Source: Methylotenera oryzisoli
GTDB lineage: Bacteria > Pseudomonadota > Gammaproteobacteria > Burkholderiales > Methylophilaceae
NCBI RefSeq assembly: GCF_004661485.1
Contig: NZ_PQVH01000016.1
Location: 1 to 64,000, forward strand
Length of the DNA: 64,000 nucleotides
Direction: 5' to 3'
Position numbers and translations under genes: made by a program. Positions 1 to 9,344 of the stretch are shown in pieces (within the stretch, counting starts at the first letter, position 1; each line of letters begins with the position of its first letter). The notes below the pieces were generated by a model that made no database searches, was not told the DNA's origin, and saw nothing but the letters and a program-made list of their open reading frames with translations.

Positions 1-234
<234 letters not shown>

Positions 235-236
<2 letters not shown>

Positions 237-260
237 AAAACCCGCCGAAGCGGGTTTTTT
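235..260. terminator. Bidirectional rho-independent terminator between tadA and the BI-1 gene
   Basis: CCCGC-CGAA-GCGGG hairpin at 241-254, preceded by a run of A and followed by six T. It can end transcription of tadA rightward and of the Bax-inhibitor-1 gene leftward. Confidence 0.85.
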
Positions 261-293
261 AAAATCCAACGTATGTACTAACGCAATACATGA

Positions 294-983
294 TTAGTCA
301 TTACTGCCCATCAAGCCCATTAACAACTGTAACAAACTAGTGAACAAGTTGTAGATACTTAAGTACAGACCTAATGTTGCCATCACATAGTTAGTTTCAC
401 CGCCATTAACGATACGGCTAACGTCGTAAAGAATAAAGCCTGAAAACAAAATCACACCAATTGCAGACATCGCAAGCGCCATTGCTGGGATTTGTAAAAA
501 GATATTAGCCAATGAAGCAACAATCATTAATACAATACCCACCATTAAAAACTTGCCCATAAAGCTAAAGTCTTTTTTGGTAGTAGTAGCAATACCAGCT
601 AAGGTCATTAAGATGATGCCAGTACCGCCAGCCGCTAAGCCTACGATTTGTGCACCATTACTTAAATGCAAAGCATGTTGAAGGATTGGGCCAAGCAACA
701 TACCCAGCAAGAATGTTAAGCCTAATAAAATTACCACGCCTACACTGCTGTTACGGTTAGCTGCAATCGCAGCAAACAAGCCGTACATTACTGCCATTGC
801 ACCAATCGCGAACATAAATGGATGCTGCTGCGCAATAGAAAAATTAATACTCATACCAATAAATGCACCAATCACTGTTGGGATCATGGTCAGACCCAGC
901 AAGGCGTATGTATTACGCAAAACACGATTGGTCGCTAACTCGGTCGATTCTGAACGACCTAGTACTGGAGTGTTATCTAACAT
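294..983 (-). CDS. Bax inhibitor-1 / YccA family membrane protein
   Basis: A 229-residue, very hydrophobic protein with about seven predicted membrane segments after a short polar N-terminus that ends in an NRVLRNTYALLGLTM-type segment typical of bacterial BI-1 (YccA/YbhL) proteins. The ATG at 983 has an AAGGAA ribosome site at good spacing. Bacterial members sit in the inner membrane; YccA binds and modulates FtsH, and others are pH-gated calcium leak channels. Which role applies here cannot be read from the sequence. It is probably a separate transcript, 74 bp downstream of nagZ in the same direction and ending at the shared terminator. Confidence 0.85.
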   Translation of the reverse strand: MLDNTPVLGRSESTELATNRVLRNTYALLGLTMIPTVIGAFIGMSINFSIAQQHPFMFAIGAMAVMYGLFAAIAANRNSSVGVVILLGLTFLLGMLLGPILQHALHLSNGAQIVGLAAGGTGIILMTLAGIATTTKKDFSFMGKFLMVGIVLMIVASLANIFLQIPAMALAMSAIGVILFSGFILYDVSRIVNGGETNYVMATLGLYLSIYNLFTSLLQLLMGLMGSND

Positions 984-1057
984 TGTTTATTTCCTTATAA
1001 TTAAAAATACACCTGAAGCTAAGATACCGATTTACGCATTAAGTTTCAAGGCTTTTA

Positions 1058-2104
1058 TTAAGCGAACAACTCACCTTCTACAACACCCACCTGCGCAACT
1101 TGGTGCAGTGCACGTACGAAATCTGCACTTTCATGCAATCCATCCATGGATAATGGATGCTTATGCCCATGCATACGCGCTAAGCGGCTCAGACTTTGTG
1201 CTGAAATAGTCCAGCTAAGGTTATCTAACAGTTCATCTGCCATCGCGGGTTGATTGCATAGTAATACCATATCGCAACCCGCAGTAAGTGCCGCCAGTGC
1301 CCGCGTAGTTACATCACCGCCTGCTGTAGCGGCTTCCATGCTTAAGTCATCACTAAAAATCACACCATTAAAGCCTAGGCGTTCACGCAGTATTTTTTGT
1401 AACCAGCGTGGCGAAAAACCAGCAGGCTTACTATCCACTTTAGGGTAAATCACATGCGCAGGCATAATTGCCTGAATGCCATCATCAATCAACATTCTGA
1501 ACGGCTGCATATCGTGTTGCGCAATTTGGTCAAAGTCACGTTCATCTACCGGCATACTCACGTGAGAGTCAGCCACCACAAAGCCATGCCCAGGGAAATG
1601 CTTACCCACAGCGGGCATCCCGCCTTTTTTCAAGCCCTGCATGAGCGCATAGGCTAGGTCGCTAATCGCTTGGGGGTTTAAATGAAACGCACGATCGCCA
1701 ATCACCAGGCTATCGCCATAATCCATATCCAGCACTGGCGTGAAGCTAAAATCCACGCCATGCGCACGCAACTCTGCGGCCAAAATCCAGCCAGCTTCTG
1801 TCGCTAACTCTTTAGCCTTTTTAGGATTTTTATCCCAGATTTTGCCAAACTCACGCATAGGCGGGATTTTAGTAAAGCCTTCTCTAAAACGCTGTACGCG
1901 TCCACCTTCATGGTCCACTGCAATCAATAAGGGTGGCTGACGTACCGCGTGAATACTCGCAGTCAACGCCTTAAGCTGGGCATTGTTTTCATAATTGCGC
2001 TTAAATAGAATCACACCACCAACCAGTGGATGCTTCAAACGCCTAATGTCGTCATCGGTTAACTCTGTACCGACAACATCTAACATCACTGGACCTAAAC
2101 TCAT
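1058..2104 (-). CDS. nagZ: Beta-N-acetylhexosaminidase NagZ (glycoside hydrolase 3)
   Basis: A 348-residue single-domain GH3 protein, the usual size for NagZ. It has the KHFPGHG loop followed by the ADSH catalytic Asp-His pair (around residues 170-185) and the nucleophile segment [12 protein letters not shown] (around 250). NagZ acts in the cytoplasm, removing N-acetylglucosamine from GlcNAc-anhydroMurNAc peptides during cell-wall recycling. There is no signal peptide, as expected. It is the last gene of a leftward run, 12 bp after a peptide-transport permease gene, and that context supports a muropeptide-recycling operon. Confidence 0.95.
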   Translation of the reverse strand: MSLGPVMLDVVGTELTDDDIRRLKHPLVGGVILFKRNYENNAQLKALTASIHAVRQPPLLIAVDHEGGRVQRFREGFTKIPPMREFGKIWDKNPKKAKELATEAGWILAAELRAHGVDFSFTPVLDMDYGDSLVIGDRAFHLNPQAISDLAYALMQGLKKGGMPAVGKHFPGHGFVVADSHVSMPVDERDFDQIAQHDMQPFRMLIDDGIQAIMPAHVIYPKVDSKPAGFSPRWLQKILRERLGFNGVIFSDDLSMEAATAGGDVTTRALAALTAGCDMVLLCNQPAMADELLDNLSWTISAQSLSRLARMHGHKHPLSMDGLHESADFVRALHQVAQVGVVEGELFA

Positions 2105-2116
2105 GCTATCTCTTTC

Positions 2117-2908
2117 TTAATCGGGTTTTCTAACATCTAAGGCGTCTCGTAGATAGTCTCCGCCTAGATTAATCGCTAAAATCAAACTCATCAAGCACCC
2201 ACCTACAATCAGCACATAATGTGGTGCTATCAACATATAACGCACAGCATCTCTCAACATCGCACCCCAAGAGGCATCGGGTGCCTGAATCCCCAGCCCT
2301 AAAAACGACAAGCTGGCCTCGGCAATCATCACACTCGCTAAACTGTAAGTGGCTTCTACTACCAAAATGGATGCCAACAACGGCAAGATATGCCGAAACA
2401 GTAAGCGCGGCACCCCCGCCCCCAAAGACTCAGCCGCTATTACGTGCTGGCGATGCCGTAAACTCAAGGTCTGCCCACGGGTTAGGCGCGCATAACTCAC
2501 CCAGCCAGTTAAGCATAGCGCTATCATTAAATTACCAAGCCCTGGCCCCAACACCGCGGCAAAAGCAATTGCCAATAAAATACCGGGGAATGCCAAAAAG
2601 ATATCGGTAATCTGCATCAAAATTGCATCCACTCTGCCGCCGTAAAAGCCGGCCAGCAAGCCGACAAATACGCCTATTGCCATGGTCACGGCGGTAACGA
2701 CCAGCGCCACCCATAGCGACACTTCGACCCCGCTTAACACACGCGCAAAAATATCGCGGCCTAAATCATCGGCACCGAACCAATGCTGCATAGTCGGCGC
2801 CTGTAAAATAACATTCAGGTCAATCGTATTAGCATCAAGCTGCAGCAGGTTCTTCGCCAGCACGGCAATCAACCATAGCGCTAAAATCGAATAAGATAAA
2901 AATTTCAT
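2117..2908 (-). CDS. Oligopeptide ABC transporter permease, DppC/OppC type
   Basis: A 263-residue inner-membrane permease. The N-terminal helix is followed by HWFGADDLGRDIFARVLSG, the signature of the C-type peptide permeases, then the BPD_transp_1 domain with an EAA-type loop (ESLGAGVPRLLFRHILP) for ATPase docking. It pairs with the B-type permease 25 bp upstream. No ATPase genes (DppD/F-like) are present in the cluster, so ATPases must come from elsewhere. The substrate is unknown; the nagZ and L,D-transpeptidase neighbours suggest murein peptides. Confidence 0.9.
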   Translation of the reverse strand: MKFLSYSILALWLIAVLAKNLLQLDANTIDLNVILQAPTMQHWFGADDLGRDIFARVLSGVEVSLWVALVVTAVTMAIGVFVGLLAGFYGGRVDAILMQITDIFLAFPGILLAIAFAAVLGPGLGNLMIALCLTGWVSYARLTRGQTLSLRHRQHVIAAESLGAGVPRLLFRHILPLLASILVVEATYSLASVMIAEASLSFLGLGIQAPDASWGAMLRDAVRYMLIAPHYVLIVGGCLMSLILAINLGGDYLRDALDVRKPD

Positions 2909-2933
2909 CGAATGATCTTAACCTTTAGTTCTG

Positions 2934-3848
2934 CTACGCATGGCGTACTCTAGGGTCGGCTAATCTGTATAAAATATCGGTCAACAGATTGACCAGCACA
3001 TAACTTAAAGCCACAATCAGCACACATGCCTGCGTAACTGGATAATCACGCTTTTCTATACTTTCCACCAACAAACGGCCAATACCATCCCAGCTAAAGA
3101 TCGTTTCAGTAATCACAGTGCCGGCAAGCAAACTGCCCATCTGCAAGCCTACAATGGTAATGATCGGCAATAACGCAGCACGCAAGGCATGGCGCAAAAT
3201 CACGGTTCGCTCACTTAAGCCCTTGGCACGCGCAGTGCGAATATAATCATCGTTTAGCACTTCCAGTAAACTGGTGCGCGTCATCCGCGTCAAAATAGCG
3301 CTTAGGCCAAACCCTAAGGTAATGGCTGGCAAAATAATAGACGTGCCTGTATCCATGCCGCTCACGGGCAACCAACCTAGCCACACCGCAAAAATCAGCA
3401 TCAGCACAGGCCCCAGCCAAAACGCAGGCATCGCAGATAAGCGCACAGAAACGATAGTGACCACAAAGTCTTGCCAGTGTCCGGCTTTAAGTGCCGCAAA
3501 CACACCTAACGGCACACCGATCACAATACCAATCAGCAAAGACAGCAATGCCAACTTTACGGTGGCAGGATAGCGTGCCTTGATTAACTCAACAATCGGC
3601 GTTTGCGTATGTATAGACTGCCCAAAATCCCCCTGCATCAGCTTTGCCACATAGTGGCCAAACTGCTGAATCAGCGGCTGATTTAGTCCTAAGTCGGCAC
3701 GTAAGGCTGCGCGATCCGCCATGTTAGCAGACTCACCTAACATCACATCGACAGGGTCACCCGGTACCAGATGAATCAATAAAAAAGTAAGCAGCAATAC
3801 GCCAAAAATGACGATGAACAGACTGGTTAAACGTTGGATGATACCCAT
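2934..3848 (-). CDS. Oligopeptide ABC transporter permease, DppB/OppB type
   Basis: A 304-residue permease with the N-terminal VPGDPVDVMLGESAN periplasmic segment of B-type peptide permeases (around residues 28-45). Several membrane helices follow, with an EAA loop (RTARAKGLSERTVILRHALR) around 205-225. Its N-terminal helix is typical for the family and the start is an ATG. It forms the channel with the downstream C-type permease. It sits between the L,D-transpeptidase-fold gene and the second permease in a leftward run. Confidence 0.9.
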   Translation of the reverse strand: MGIIQRLTSLFIVIFGVLLLTFLLIHLVPGDPVDVMLGESANMADRAALRADLGLNQPLIQQFGHYVAKLMQGDFGQSIHTQTPIVELIKARYPATVKLALLSLLIGIVIGVPLGVFAALKAGHWQDFVVTIVSVRLSAMPAFWLGPVLMLIFAVWLGWLPVSGMDTGTSIILPAITLGFGLSAILTRMTRTSLLEVLNDDYIRTARAKGLSERTVILRHALRAALLPIITIVGLQMGSLLAGTVITETIFSWDGIGRLLVESIEKRDYPVTQACVLIVALSYVLVNLLTDILYRLADPRVRHA

Positions 3849-3951
3849 CAGTACTTCTCGTTAAACCAATAAACATGGGTAATCAATGACAATCGCTTTG
3901 GACAAACGGATATCAGCTCACAAGATATGCGCATTAAACTAGCCATGTGTA

Positions 3952-4431
3952 TTAATCAGTAATCAGCACATTAGTGCCAACTTCAACTAAATCAAACAGT
4001 TCAACGATATCTACGTTGCGCATACGGATGCACCCATGCGACTCGGGCTTGCCTACGGCAACACTATCAGGCGTGCCATGGATATAAATATAACGCTGCA
4101 TGGTATCTACATTGCCCAAGCGATTTTTGCCAACTTCACGGCCAGATAGCCACAAAATACGTGTCAGTATCCAATCACGTCCAGGGAACTCCGTCATCAG
4201 TGCAGGGGTGCAAATTTCACCAGTGGGCCTACGCCCAACAAACACAGTATTGATGGGTTGATCACTGCCAATTTTGGCGCGAACCACATGCGCGCCAATA
4301 GGCGTGCAGCCGCTATTTTTCTCGCAGCCTACGCCATTAGCCGCAGTAGAGATCACATAACTCGCTTTGACCGTGCCTTGCGCATCCAACAACGTCAAGC
4401 GCTGCTGCGAAATAGAAATATTAATCTGCAT
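3952..4431 (-). CDS. L,D-transpeptidase (YkuD) fold protein without signal peptide
   Basis: A 159-residue protein consisting of little more than a YkuD domain. The catalytic motif is complete: the HGT histidine around residue 119 and S-H-G-C-I-R-M-R with the nucleophilic cysteine around 135. YkuD enzymes make or edit 3-3 peptide crosslinks or attach proteins to murein in the periplasm. The N-terminus begins directly with a beta strand and shows no signal peptide or membrane anchor, which is unusual. The start overlaps the end of the upstream binding-protein gene by 11 bp, so translation is probably coupled. It may act on recycled peptides in the cytoplasm or be exported by another route; neither is shown. 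Confidence 0.85.
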   Translation of the reverse strand: MQINISISQQRLTLLDAQGTVKASYVISTAANGVGCEKNSGCTPIGAHVVRAKIGSDQPINTVFVGRRPTGEICTPALMTEFPGRDWILTRILWLSGREVGKNRLGNVDTMQRYIYIHGTPDSVAVGKPESHGCIRMRNVDIVELFDLVEVGTNVLITD

Positions 4432-5884
4432 AAGCGCTTATTGTAGCTAAATCATCCCAATTACCATCTGGTTTTGGCGCGTAGTTACTAATTTTTTTAT
4501 TCAACACTGCAAACTGTCCCTCATACCATAGCGGAATATAAGGTAGCTGCTCGTGTATCCTTTGCGTGGCGCCTTGCCAATCTTCTTTTGCTAGCAGGCT
4601 ATCCAATTTCATATCAGAGAATCTGCCCCGATTAAATCCATTAGGTGGCACGCTATTGGTATTAAACGCCTTAGCGTAAATTTCAGGGGTTTTAATGCCA
4701 ACCCAAGTTAAACCATATAGTTGAAAGTTTCCATGCTGTACATCTTCAAAAAAGGTACCCCAATCCAGACTGCGAATTTCCAGTGCAATACCTGCCGGGC
4801 GCATCTGCGCCTGCAGTATTGTTGCAATCCGCACTCGCTGTGCATCGGTAGAGGTTTTATAAACTAACTTTAGCGGCAAGCTGACCCCAGCCTCGCGGAG
4901 CAACTGTTGAGCTAAGGCTGGGTTGTAATCATAGGCGGCCAAGCTGGCATTCCCAGCATAATGCTCGGGCGGTAGAATTGCTCCCGCAATACGAGTGTGG
5001 TTCACCATCACTTTTTCAATCAATGCAGGTCGGTCAATGGCATGCGCAATGGCTTGCCTGACTTTGAGTTTACTTAACACCGGGTCTTGCGTGTTTAAAC
5101 CTAAATATGAGTAGTTCATCCCGACACTGGTCTTTACCGTGACCTCTGACTTGGTTTGCAAGTACTTGACCAACTCTGCTGGCAACTCACCCTGCAACAA
5201 GTCGGTTTCGCCACGCAGCAGCTTTAATACACGCACGGTCGGGTCTTTTACTTCACTGAGCGCGATAATTTGGCCATCGGCAACTCTACGCAATATCAAT
5301 TTGTTATTTTTCTCAACAAACGCCAGCGGCCCGCTACCTACCGGATAGCGTGCAAAATCATGCTGCTGCTCAAGTAATGGCTTGGGCATGATGCCAATAA
5401 TCAACTTGGCCACAAAGTGAGGATCTGGCTGTTTGAGATGAAAAGTTAAGCGGTCTTGATCATGCACCACGATATTTTGAATATTGGCATACTCTGCACT
5501 AAGCGGAGAGTTTGCCAATTGCGTGATAGCGTCATAAGTGGCTTTTACATCTGTCGCATTGAGCGGTAACTGGTTATGAAATGCCGCGCGCGGCGACTTT
5601 AAAGTAATGAGATATTCGGTAGCGCTCAGCATCTGCCATGTGGCCAATTTGGGGCTAGGCTTAAAGTGCTGATCAAAATCTACCAGGGGTTGATAAATTA
5701 AGCGAATCACGCGCTCGGAAGCTGCGTCTGTAGCCACCCGCGGATCTAAACTTAATGGCGCTTGAGATAGCGCAAAATGAATAGGCTGATGGCTATTACC
5801 ATGCTTATTTTCATGCTTGCTTTCAAGCCCGCAAGCACTCAACTGCAAAACGCAAATTAGCAATAAAACGTTAAAAAATCTCAT
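4421..5884 (-). CDS. Peptide ABC transporter substrate-binding lipoprotein (SBP_bac_5 family)
   Basis: From the chosen ATG the protein is 487 residues. The signal peptide ends in the lipobox Leu-Ser-Ala-Cys, so it is a lipoprotein. The body shows the family-5 binding-protein pattern: FALSQAPLSLDPR near the start, LRGETDLLQGELPAELV in the middle, KVRQAIAHAIDR around residue 285, and a C-terminal YIPLWYEGQFAVLN segment. An in-frame TTG 13 codons upstream (5923) would put polar residues before the signal peptide, so the ATG at 5884 is preferred. As first gene of the leftward run with permeases and nagZ, it presumably sets substrate specificity. Confidence 0.88.
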   Translation of the reverse strand: MRFFNVLLLICVLQLSACGLESKHENKHGNSHQPIHFALSQAPLSLDPRVATDAASERVIRLIYQPLVDFDQHFKPSPKLATWQMLSATEYLITLKSPRAAFHNQLPLNATDVKATYDAITQLANSPLSAEYANIQNIVVHDQDRLTFHLKQPDPHFVAKLIIGIMPKPLLEQQHDFARYPVGSGPLAFVEKNNKLILRRVADGQIIALSEVKDPTVRVLKLLRGETDLLQGELPAELVKYLQTKSEVTVKTSVGMNYSYLGLNTQDPVLSKLKVRQAIAHAIDRPALIEKVMVNHTRIAGAILPPEHYAGNASLAAYDYNPALAQQLLREAGVSLPLKLVYKTSTDAQRVRIATILQAQMRPAGIALEIRSLDWGTFFEDVQHGNFQLYGLTWVGIKTPEIYAKAFNTNSVPPNGFNRGRFSDMKLDSLLAKEDWQGATQRIHEQLPYIPLWYEGQFAVLNKKISNYAPKPDGNWDDLATISAYAD

Positions 5885-6000
5885 GCGTATCAGTTTACTT
5901 GATTTATAAAAATAAGGATTCAAGCGGATGCTAAAAACGCAGACTTTATCTACGGAGATTCAGAAAATATTACATTTTTAGCCCATCAATCACCGCCGAT

Positions 6001-6042
6001 TTGATTTGCATCAAATGCCATTGCCTCAAGCTGCGACAAAAT
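6001..6042 (+). promoter_or_regulatory. FNR/Anr-type box and -10 element of the ccoNOQP promoter
   Basis: TTGAT-TTGC-ATCAA at 6001-6014 is a perfect FNR consensus. A CAAAAT hexamer (4 of 6 to TATAAT) lies at 6037-6042, exactly the 32-bp centre-to-centre distance expected for a class II FNR promoter with the box at -41.5. ccoN starts 65 bp further on. Confidence 0.85.
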
Positions 6043-6106
6043 GCCACGTGTAGAACTAGCACTAAATTATTAATGGCACTTTAAAAGCACTTTGGGGGAG
6101 AACTAA

Positions 6107-7543
6107 ATGCAAGTCTCGCATTCGCAATCAAACACGTACAACGACTCAGTTGTACGGCAATTTTCTATCATGGCCGTGGTTTGGGGCGTGGTCGGCATGT
6201 TGGTGGGCGTGATTATCGCCGCGCAACTTGTTTGGCCTGAACTTAATCTGGGCCTACCTTGGACCAGCTTCGGACGCTTGCGTCCACTACACACAAATGC
6301 AGTTATTTTTGCATTTGGCGGCTGTACTTTATTTGCTACCTCGTACTATGTGGTGCAAAGAACCTGTCACACCACTTTATTTTTACCATCATTGGCAAAA
6401 TTTACATTCTGGGGTTGGCAAGCAGTGATTGTAGCAGCAGCAATTTCATTACCTTTAGGTTTCACCCAAGGTAAAGAATACGCTGAGCTAGAGTGGCCAA
6501 TTGACTTACTGATTGCCGTTGTTTGGGTTTCTTACGCGATTGTATTCTTTGGCACGATCGGCACACGTAAAGTAAAACACATTTATGTAGCAAACTGGTT
6601 CTTTGGCGCATTTATCCTGACCGTTGCTTTATTGCACATTGTTAACAGCGCGGCAATGCCTGCCAGTTGGATGAAGTCATACTCAGCTTACGCTGGTGTA
6701 CAAGATGCAATGGTGCAATGGTGGTATGGTCATAACGCAGTTGGCTTCTTCTTGACTGCTGGCTTCTTGGGCATCATGTACTACTTTATTCCTAAGCAAG
6801 CTGACCGCCCTGTGTACTCATACAGCTTATCTATTGTGCACTTTTGGGCATTGATTTTCACTTACATGTGGGCGGGTCCTCACCACTTACATTACACCGC
6901 TTTGCCTGACTGGACACAATCATTAGGTATGGCGTTCTCATTGATTTTATTAGCACCAAGCTGGGGTGGCATGATCAACGGCATGATGACTTTATCTGGC
7001 GCATGGCACAAATTACGTACTGACCCTATTTTGCGCTTCTTAATCGTTTCATTGTCTTTCTACGGCATGAGTACGTTTGAAGGACCAATGATGGCGATTA
7101 AAACCGTTAACTCACTTTCACACTACACAGATTGGACCGTAGGTCACGTGCACTCTGGTGCTTTAGGCTGGGTTGGCTTGGTTTCTATGGGTGCGCTTTA
7201 CTACATGGTGCCACGCTTGTTTGGTCAAAAACAAATGCACAGCATCAAGGCAATTGAGCTGCACTTCTGGTTAGCAACAGTGGGCATTGTGCTTTACATC
7301 GCAGCACTTTGGATTTCTGGCGTGATGGAAGGCTTAATGTGGCGTGCAATCAATACTGATGGCACATTGACTTACACCTTTGTTGAATCAGTAAAAGCCA
7401 AACATCCTTACTACATTATCCGTATGTTAGGCGGCCTACTATACCTCAGCGGCATGACCATCATGTTGTGGAACGTTATTAAAACAGCAACCAATGGCAA
7501 AGCTGCTACGGCGACCATTCCTGCCGTTGCTGCTCACGCTTAA
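6107..7543 (+). CDS. ccoN: cbb3-type cytochrome c oxidase subunit I
   Basis: A 478-residue catalytic subunit of the high-affinity haem-copper oxidase, with about 12 membrane helices. Visible ligands include the H-T-N-A-V segment near residue 62 (low-spin haem), [18 protein letters not shown] (CuB histidine and cbb3-type tyrosine region), the [15 protein letters not shown] His-His pair for CuB, and [11 protein letters not shown] near residue 345 for the haems. A strong GGGGAG ribosome site precedes the ATG. It is the first gene of ccoNOQP and reduces oxygen to water at low oxygen tension. The FNR box upstream fits microaerobic induction. Confidence 0.97.
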   Translation: MQVSHSQSNTYNDSVVRQFSIMAVVWGVVGMLVGVIIAAQLVWPELNLGLPWTSFGRLRPLHTNAVIFAFGGCTLFATSYYVVQRTCHTTLFLPSLAKFTFWGWQAVIVAAAISLPLGFTQGKEYAELEWPIDLLIAVVWVSYAIVFFGTIGTRKVKHIYVANWFFGAFILTVALLHIVNSAAMPASWMKSYSAYAGVQDAMVQWWYGHNAVGFFLTAGFLGIMYYFIPKQADRPVYSYSLSIVHFWALIFTYMWAGPHHLHYTALPDWTQSLGMAFSLILLAPSWGGMINGMMTLSGAWHKLRTDPILRFLIVSLSFYGMSTFEGPMMAIKTVNSLSHYTDWTVGHVHSGALGWVGLVSMGALYYMVPRLFGQKQMHSIKAIELHFWLATVGIVLYIAALWISGVMEGLMWRAINTDGTLTYTFVESVKAKHPYYIIRMLGGLLYLSGMTIMLWNVIKTATNGKAATATIPAVAAHA

Positions 7544-7553
7544 GGAAACAATC

Positions 7554-8180
7554 ATGTCAAATCAAGATACAAATACTGGCTTCAGCCACGAAAAAATTGA
7601 GACCAACAACTTCCTGATGATCGTACTGATATTGGTAGTGGTTGCTTTTGGTGGCTTGGTGGAAATTGTACCGTTGTTCTTTCAAAAATCCACCACAGAA
7701 CCTATCAAAGGCTTAGAGCCATACTCAGCAGTACAGCTCGCCGGCAGGGACATTTACATTCGTGAAGGCTGCTATAACTGCCACTCACAAATGATTCGTC
7801 CATTCCGTGCCGAGACTTTGCGTTATGGCCACTACTCAGTTGCTGGTGAGTTTGTTTACGATCACCCATTCCAATGGGGCAGCAAACGTACTGGCCCAGA
7901 TTTGCACCGTGTTGGCGGAAAATATAGCGATGAATGGCAACGCATACACTTAATCAACCCACGCGATCTAGTGCCGGAATCTATCATGCCAGCCTACCCT
8001 TGGCTTGAAACCAACAAAGTGGATGCCAGCTCACTAGCGCCTAATATGCGTGCATTACGCGCAGTGGGTGTGCCATACACAGACGCACAAATTTCCAGTG
8101 CAGCTGAGGAAGCTAAAGGCGTTTCAGAGTTAGATGCAGTGATTGCCTATTTGCAAGTATTGGGCACGCATCTTAAATAG
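7554..8180 (+). CDS. ccoO: cbb3-type cytochrome c oxidase subunit II (monohaem cytochrome c)
   Basis: A 208-residue subunit with one N-terminal membrane anchor and a single haem c motif, CYNCH, followed by [15 protein letters not shown], the CcoO signature. The ATG at 7554 has an AAGGA ribosome site. An in-frame start 60 bp upstream would lie inside ccoN and is not used. The gene follows ccoN by 10 bp. The protein passes electrons from CcoP to CcoN in the periplasm. Confidence 0.96.
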   Translation: MSNQDTNTGFSHEKIETNNFLMIVLILVVVAFGGLVEIVPLFFQKSTTEPIKGLEPYSAVQLAGRDIYIREGCYNCHSQMIRPFRAETLRYGHYSVAGEFVYDHPFQWGSKRTGPDLHRVGGKYSDEWQRIHLINPRDLVPESIMPAYPWLETNKVDASSLAPNMRALRAVGVPYTDAQISSAAEEAKGVSELDAVIAYLQVLGTHLK

Positions 8181-8212
8181 CCTATAAATTTTAATGAATA
8201 AGGAGCAATACC

Positions 8213-8350
8213 ATGGATATCAATACGTTACGAATTATTGCCACGATTGCTAGCTTTGCCGTGTTTGTCGGCATCATGGTATGGGCTTGGAAACGCCGCA
8301 ATACATCAGAATTTAAAGATGCAGCTAACCTGCCCTTTACTCATGATTAA
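8213..8350 (+). CDS. ccoQ: cbb3-type cytochrome c oxidase small subunit
   Basis: A 45-residue protein between ccoO and ccoP: an N-terminal membrane helix (about residues 6-26) ending in VWAWKRRN, then a short polar tail. Size, topology and the aromatic-basic helix end match CcoQ/FixQ, which stabilises CcoP in the oxidase complex. An AAGGAG ribosome site lies 7 bp before the ATG. The gene is short and easily missed. Confidence 0.93.
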   Translation: MDINTLRIIATIASFAVFVGIMVWAWKRRNTSEFKDAANLPFTHD

Positions 8351-8412
8351 AGTTTAAACGTCTAAATAAAAACTTTTTAAAACTTCATCACAGAAGTTTA
8401 GAGGAAAACAAA

Positions 8413-9327
8413 ATGAGTGACTTTACCAATAGTTTTTGGCCAATATTTATTACGGTAATCTCTTTGGCCGGCGTATTTGGTTGTGCATTATTACTATGGC
8501 TGACCAGCAAAATTAAAGCGAACAGTCCTAATGGTGACAATACCAATGGCCATGTATGGGATGAAAATCTACGTGAAATGAACAACCCATTACCGCGCTG
8601 GTGGGTATGGATGTTTATTATCACCATCGTGTTCTCATTGTTTTACTTTGTTTCTTATCCATCACTGGGCGCCAACCCAGGTAAGTTAGGTTGGACACAA
8701 GCAAAACAATACGAGCAGGAAATGGCAGTTGCTAACGCAAAAATTGCCCCGCTTTATGCAAAATATGCGGCCATGCCGATTGATCAGTTAGCTGGCAATA
8801 AGGAAGCAAAAGCCATCGGCGAACGTTTGTTTATGAACAACTGTGCGCAATGCCATGGCTCTGATGCTCACGGTAGCAAAGGCTTTCCTAACTTAACGGA
8901 TAACGATTGGATTCATGGCGGCAGCCCTGAAAAAATCACCGAAACCATCACCAATGGACGCATTGGTATGATGCCGCCAATGGCAGCTGCCGTAGGTAAT
9001 GAAGAAGACGTAAAAAATGTTGCCAACTATGTGTTGAGCATCTCAGGCAACAAGCATGACAGTGCACGAGCTGCATTAGGTAAAGAGAAATTTGCCGCTT
9101 GTGCTGCCTGCCATGGTGCAGATGGTAAAGGCAACCAAGCGATTGGCTCTCTTAACTTAACAGACGGTATCTGGTTGCATGGCGCTGGTGAGGAGGCGAT
9201 TATCAAACGCATTAATCATGGCATCACTAACCAAATGCCGGCACAGTCAGCTAAATTCTCACCTGAGCAAATTCATGTATTAACTGCTTACGTGTGGGGC
9301 TTATCTAACAACGCTAATCATCAATAA
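8413..9327 (+). CDS. ccoP: cbb3-type cytochrome c oxidase subunit III (dihaem cytochrome c)
   Basis: A 304-residue protein with two N-terminal membrane helices (about residues 8-30 and 60-80) and two haem c motifs, CAQCH (around residue 146) and CAACH (around 230), each with a distal methionine. Between the helices lies the HVWDENLREMNNPLPRWWVW segment conserved in CcoP. An AGAGGA ribosome site precedes the ATG. It accepts electrons from soluble cytochromes and feeds CcoO. It is the fourth structural gene of the operon. Confidence 0.96.
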   Translation: MSDFTNSFWPIFITVISLAGVFGCALLLWLTSKIKANSPNGDNTNGHVWDENLREMNNPLPRWWVWMFIITIVFSLFYFVSYPSLGANPGKLGWTQAKQYEQEMAVANAKIAPLYAKYAAMPIDQLAGNKEAKAIGERLFMNNCAQCHGSDAHGSKGFPNLTDNDWIHGGSPEKITETITNGRIGMMPPMAAAVGNEEDVKNVANYVLSISGNKHDSARAALGKEKFAACAACHGADGKGNQAIGSLNLTDGIWLHGAGEEAIIKRINHGITNQMPAQSAKFSPEQIHVLTAYVWGLSNNANHQ

Positions 9328-9344
9328 AAGTATTATTTACTAAC

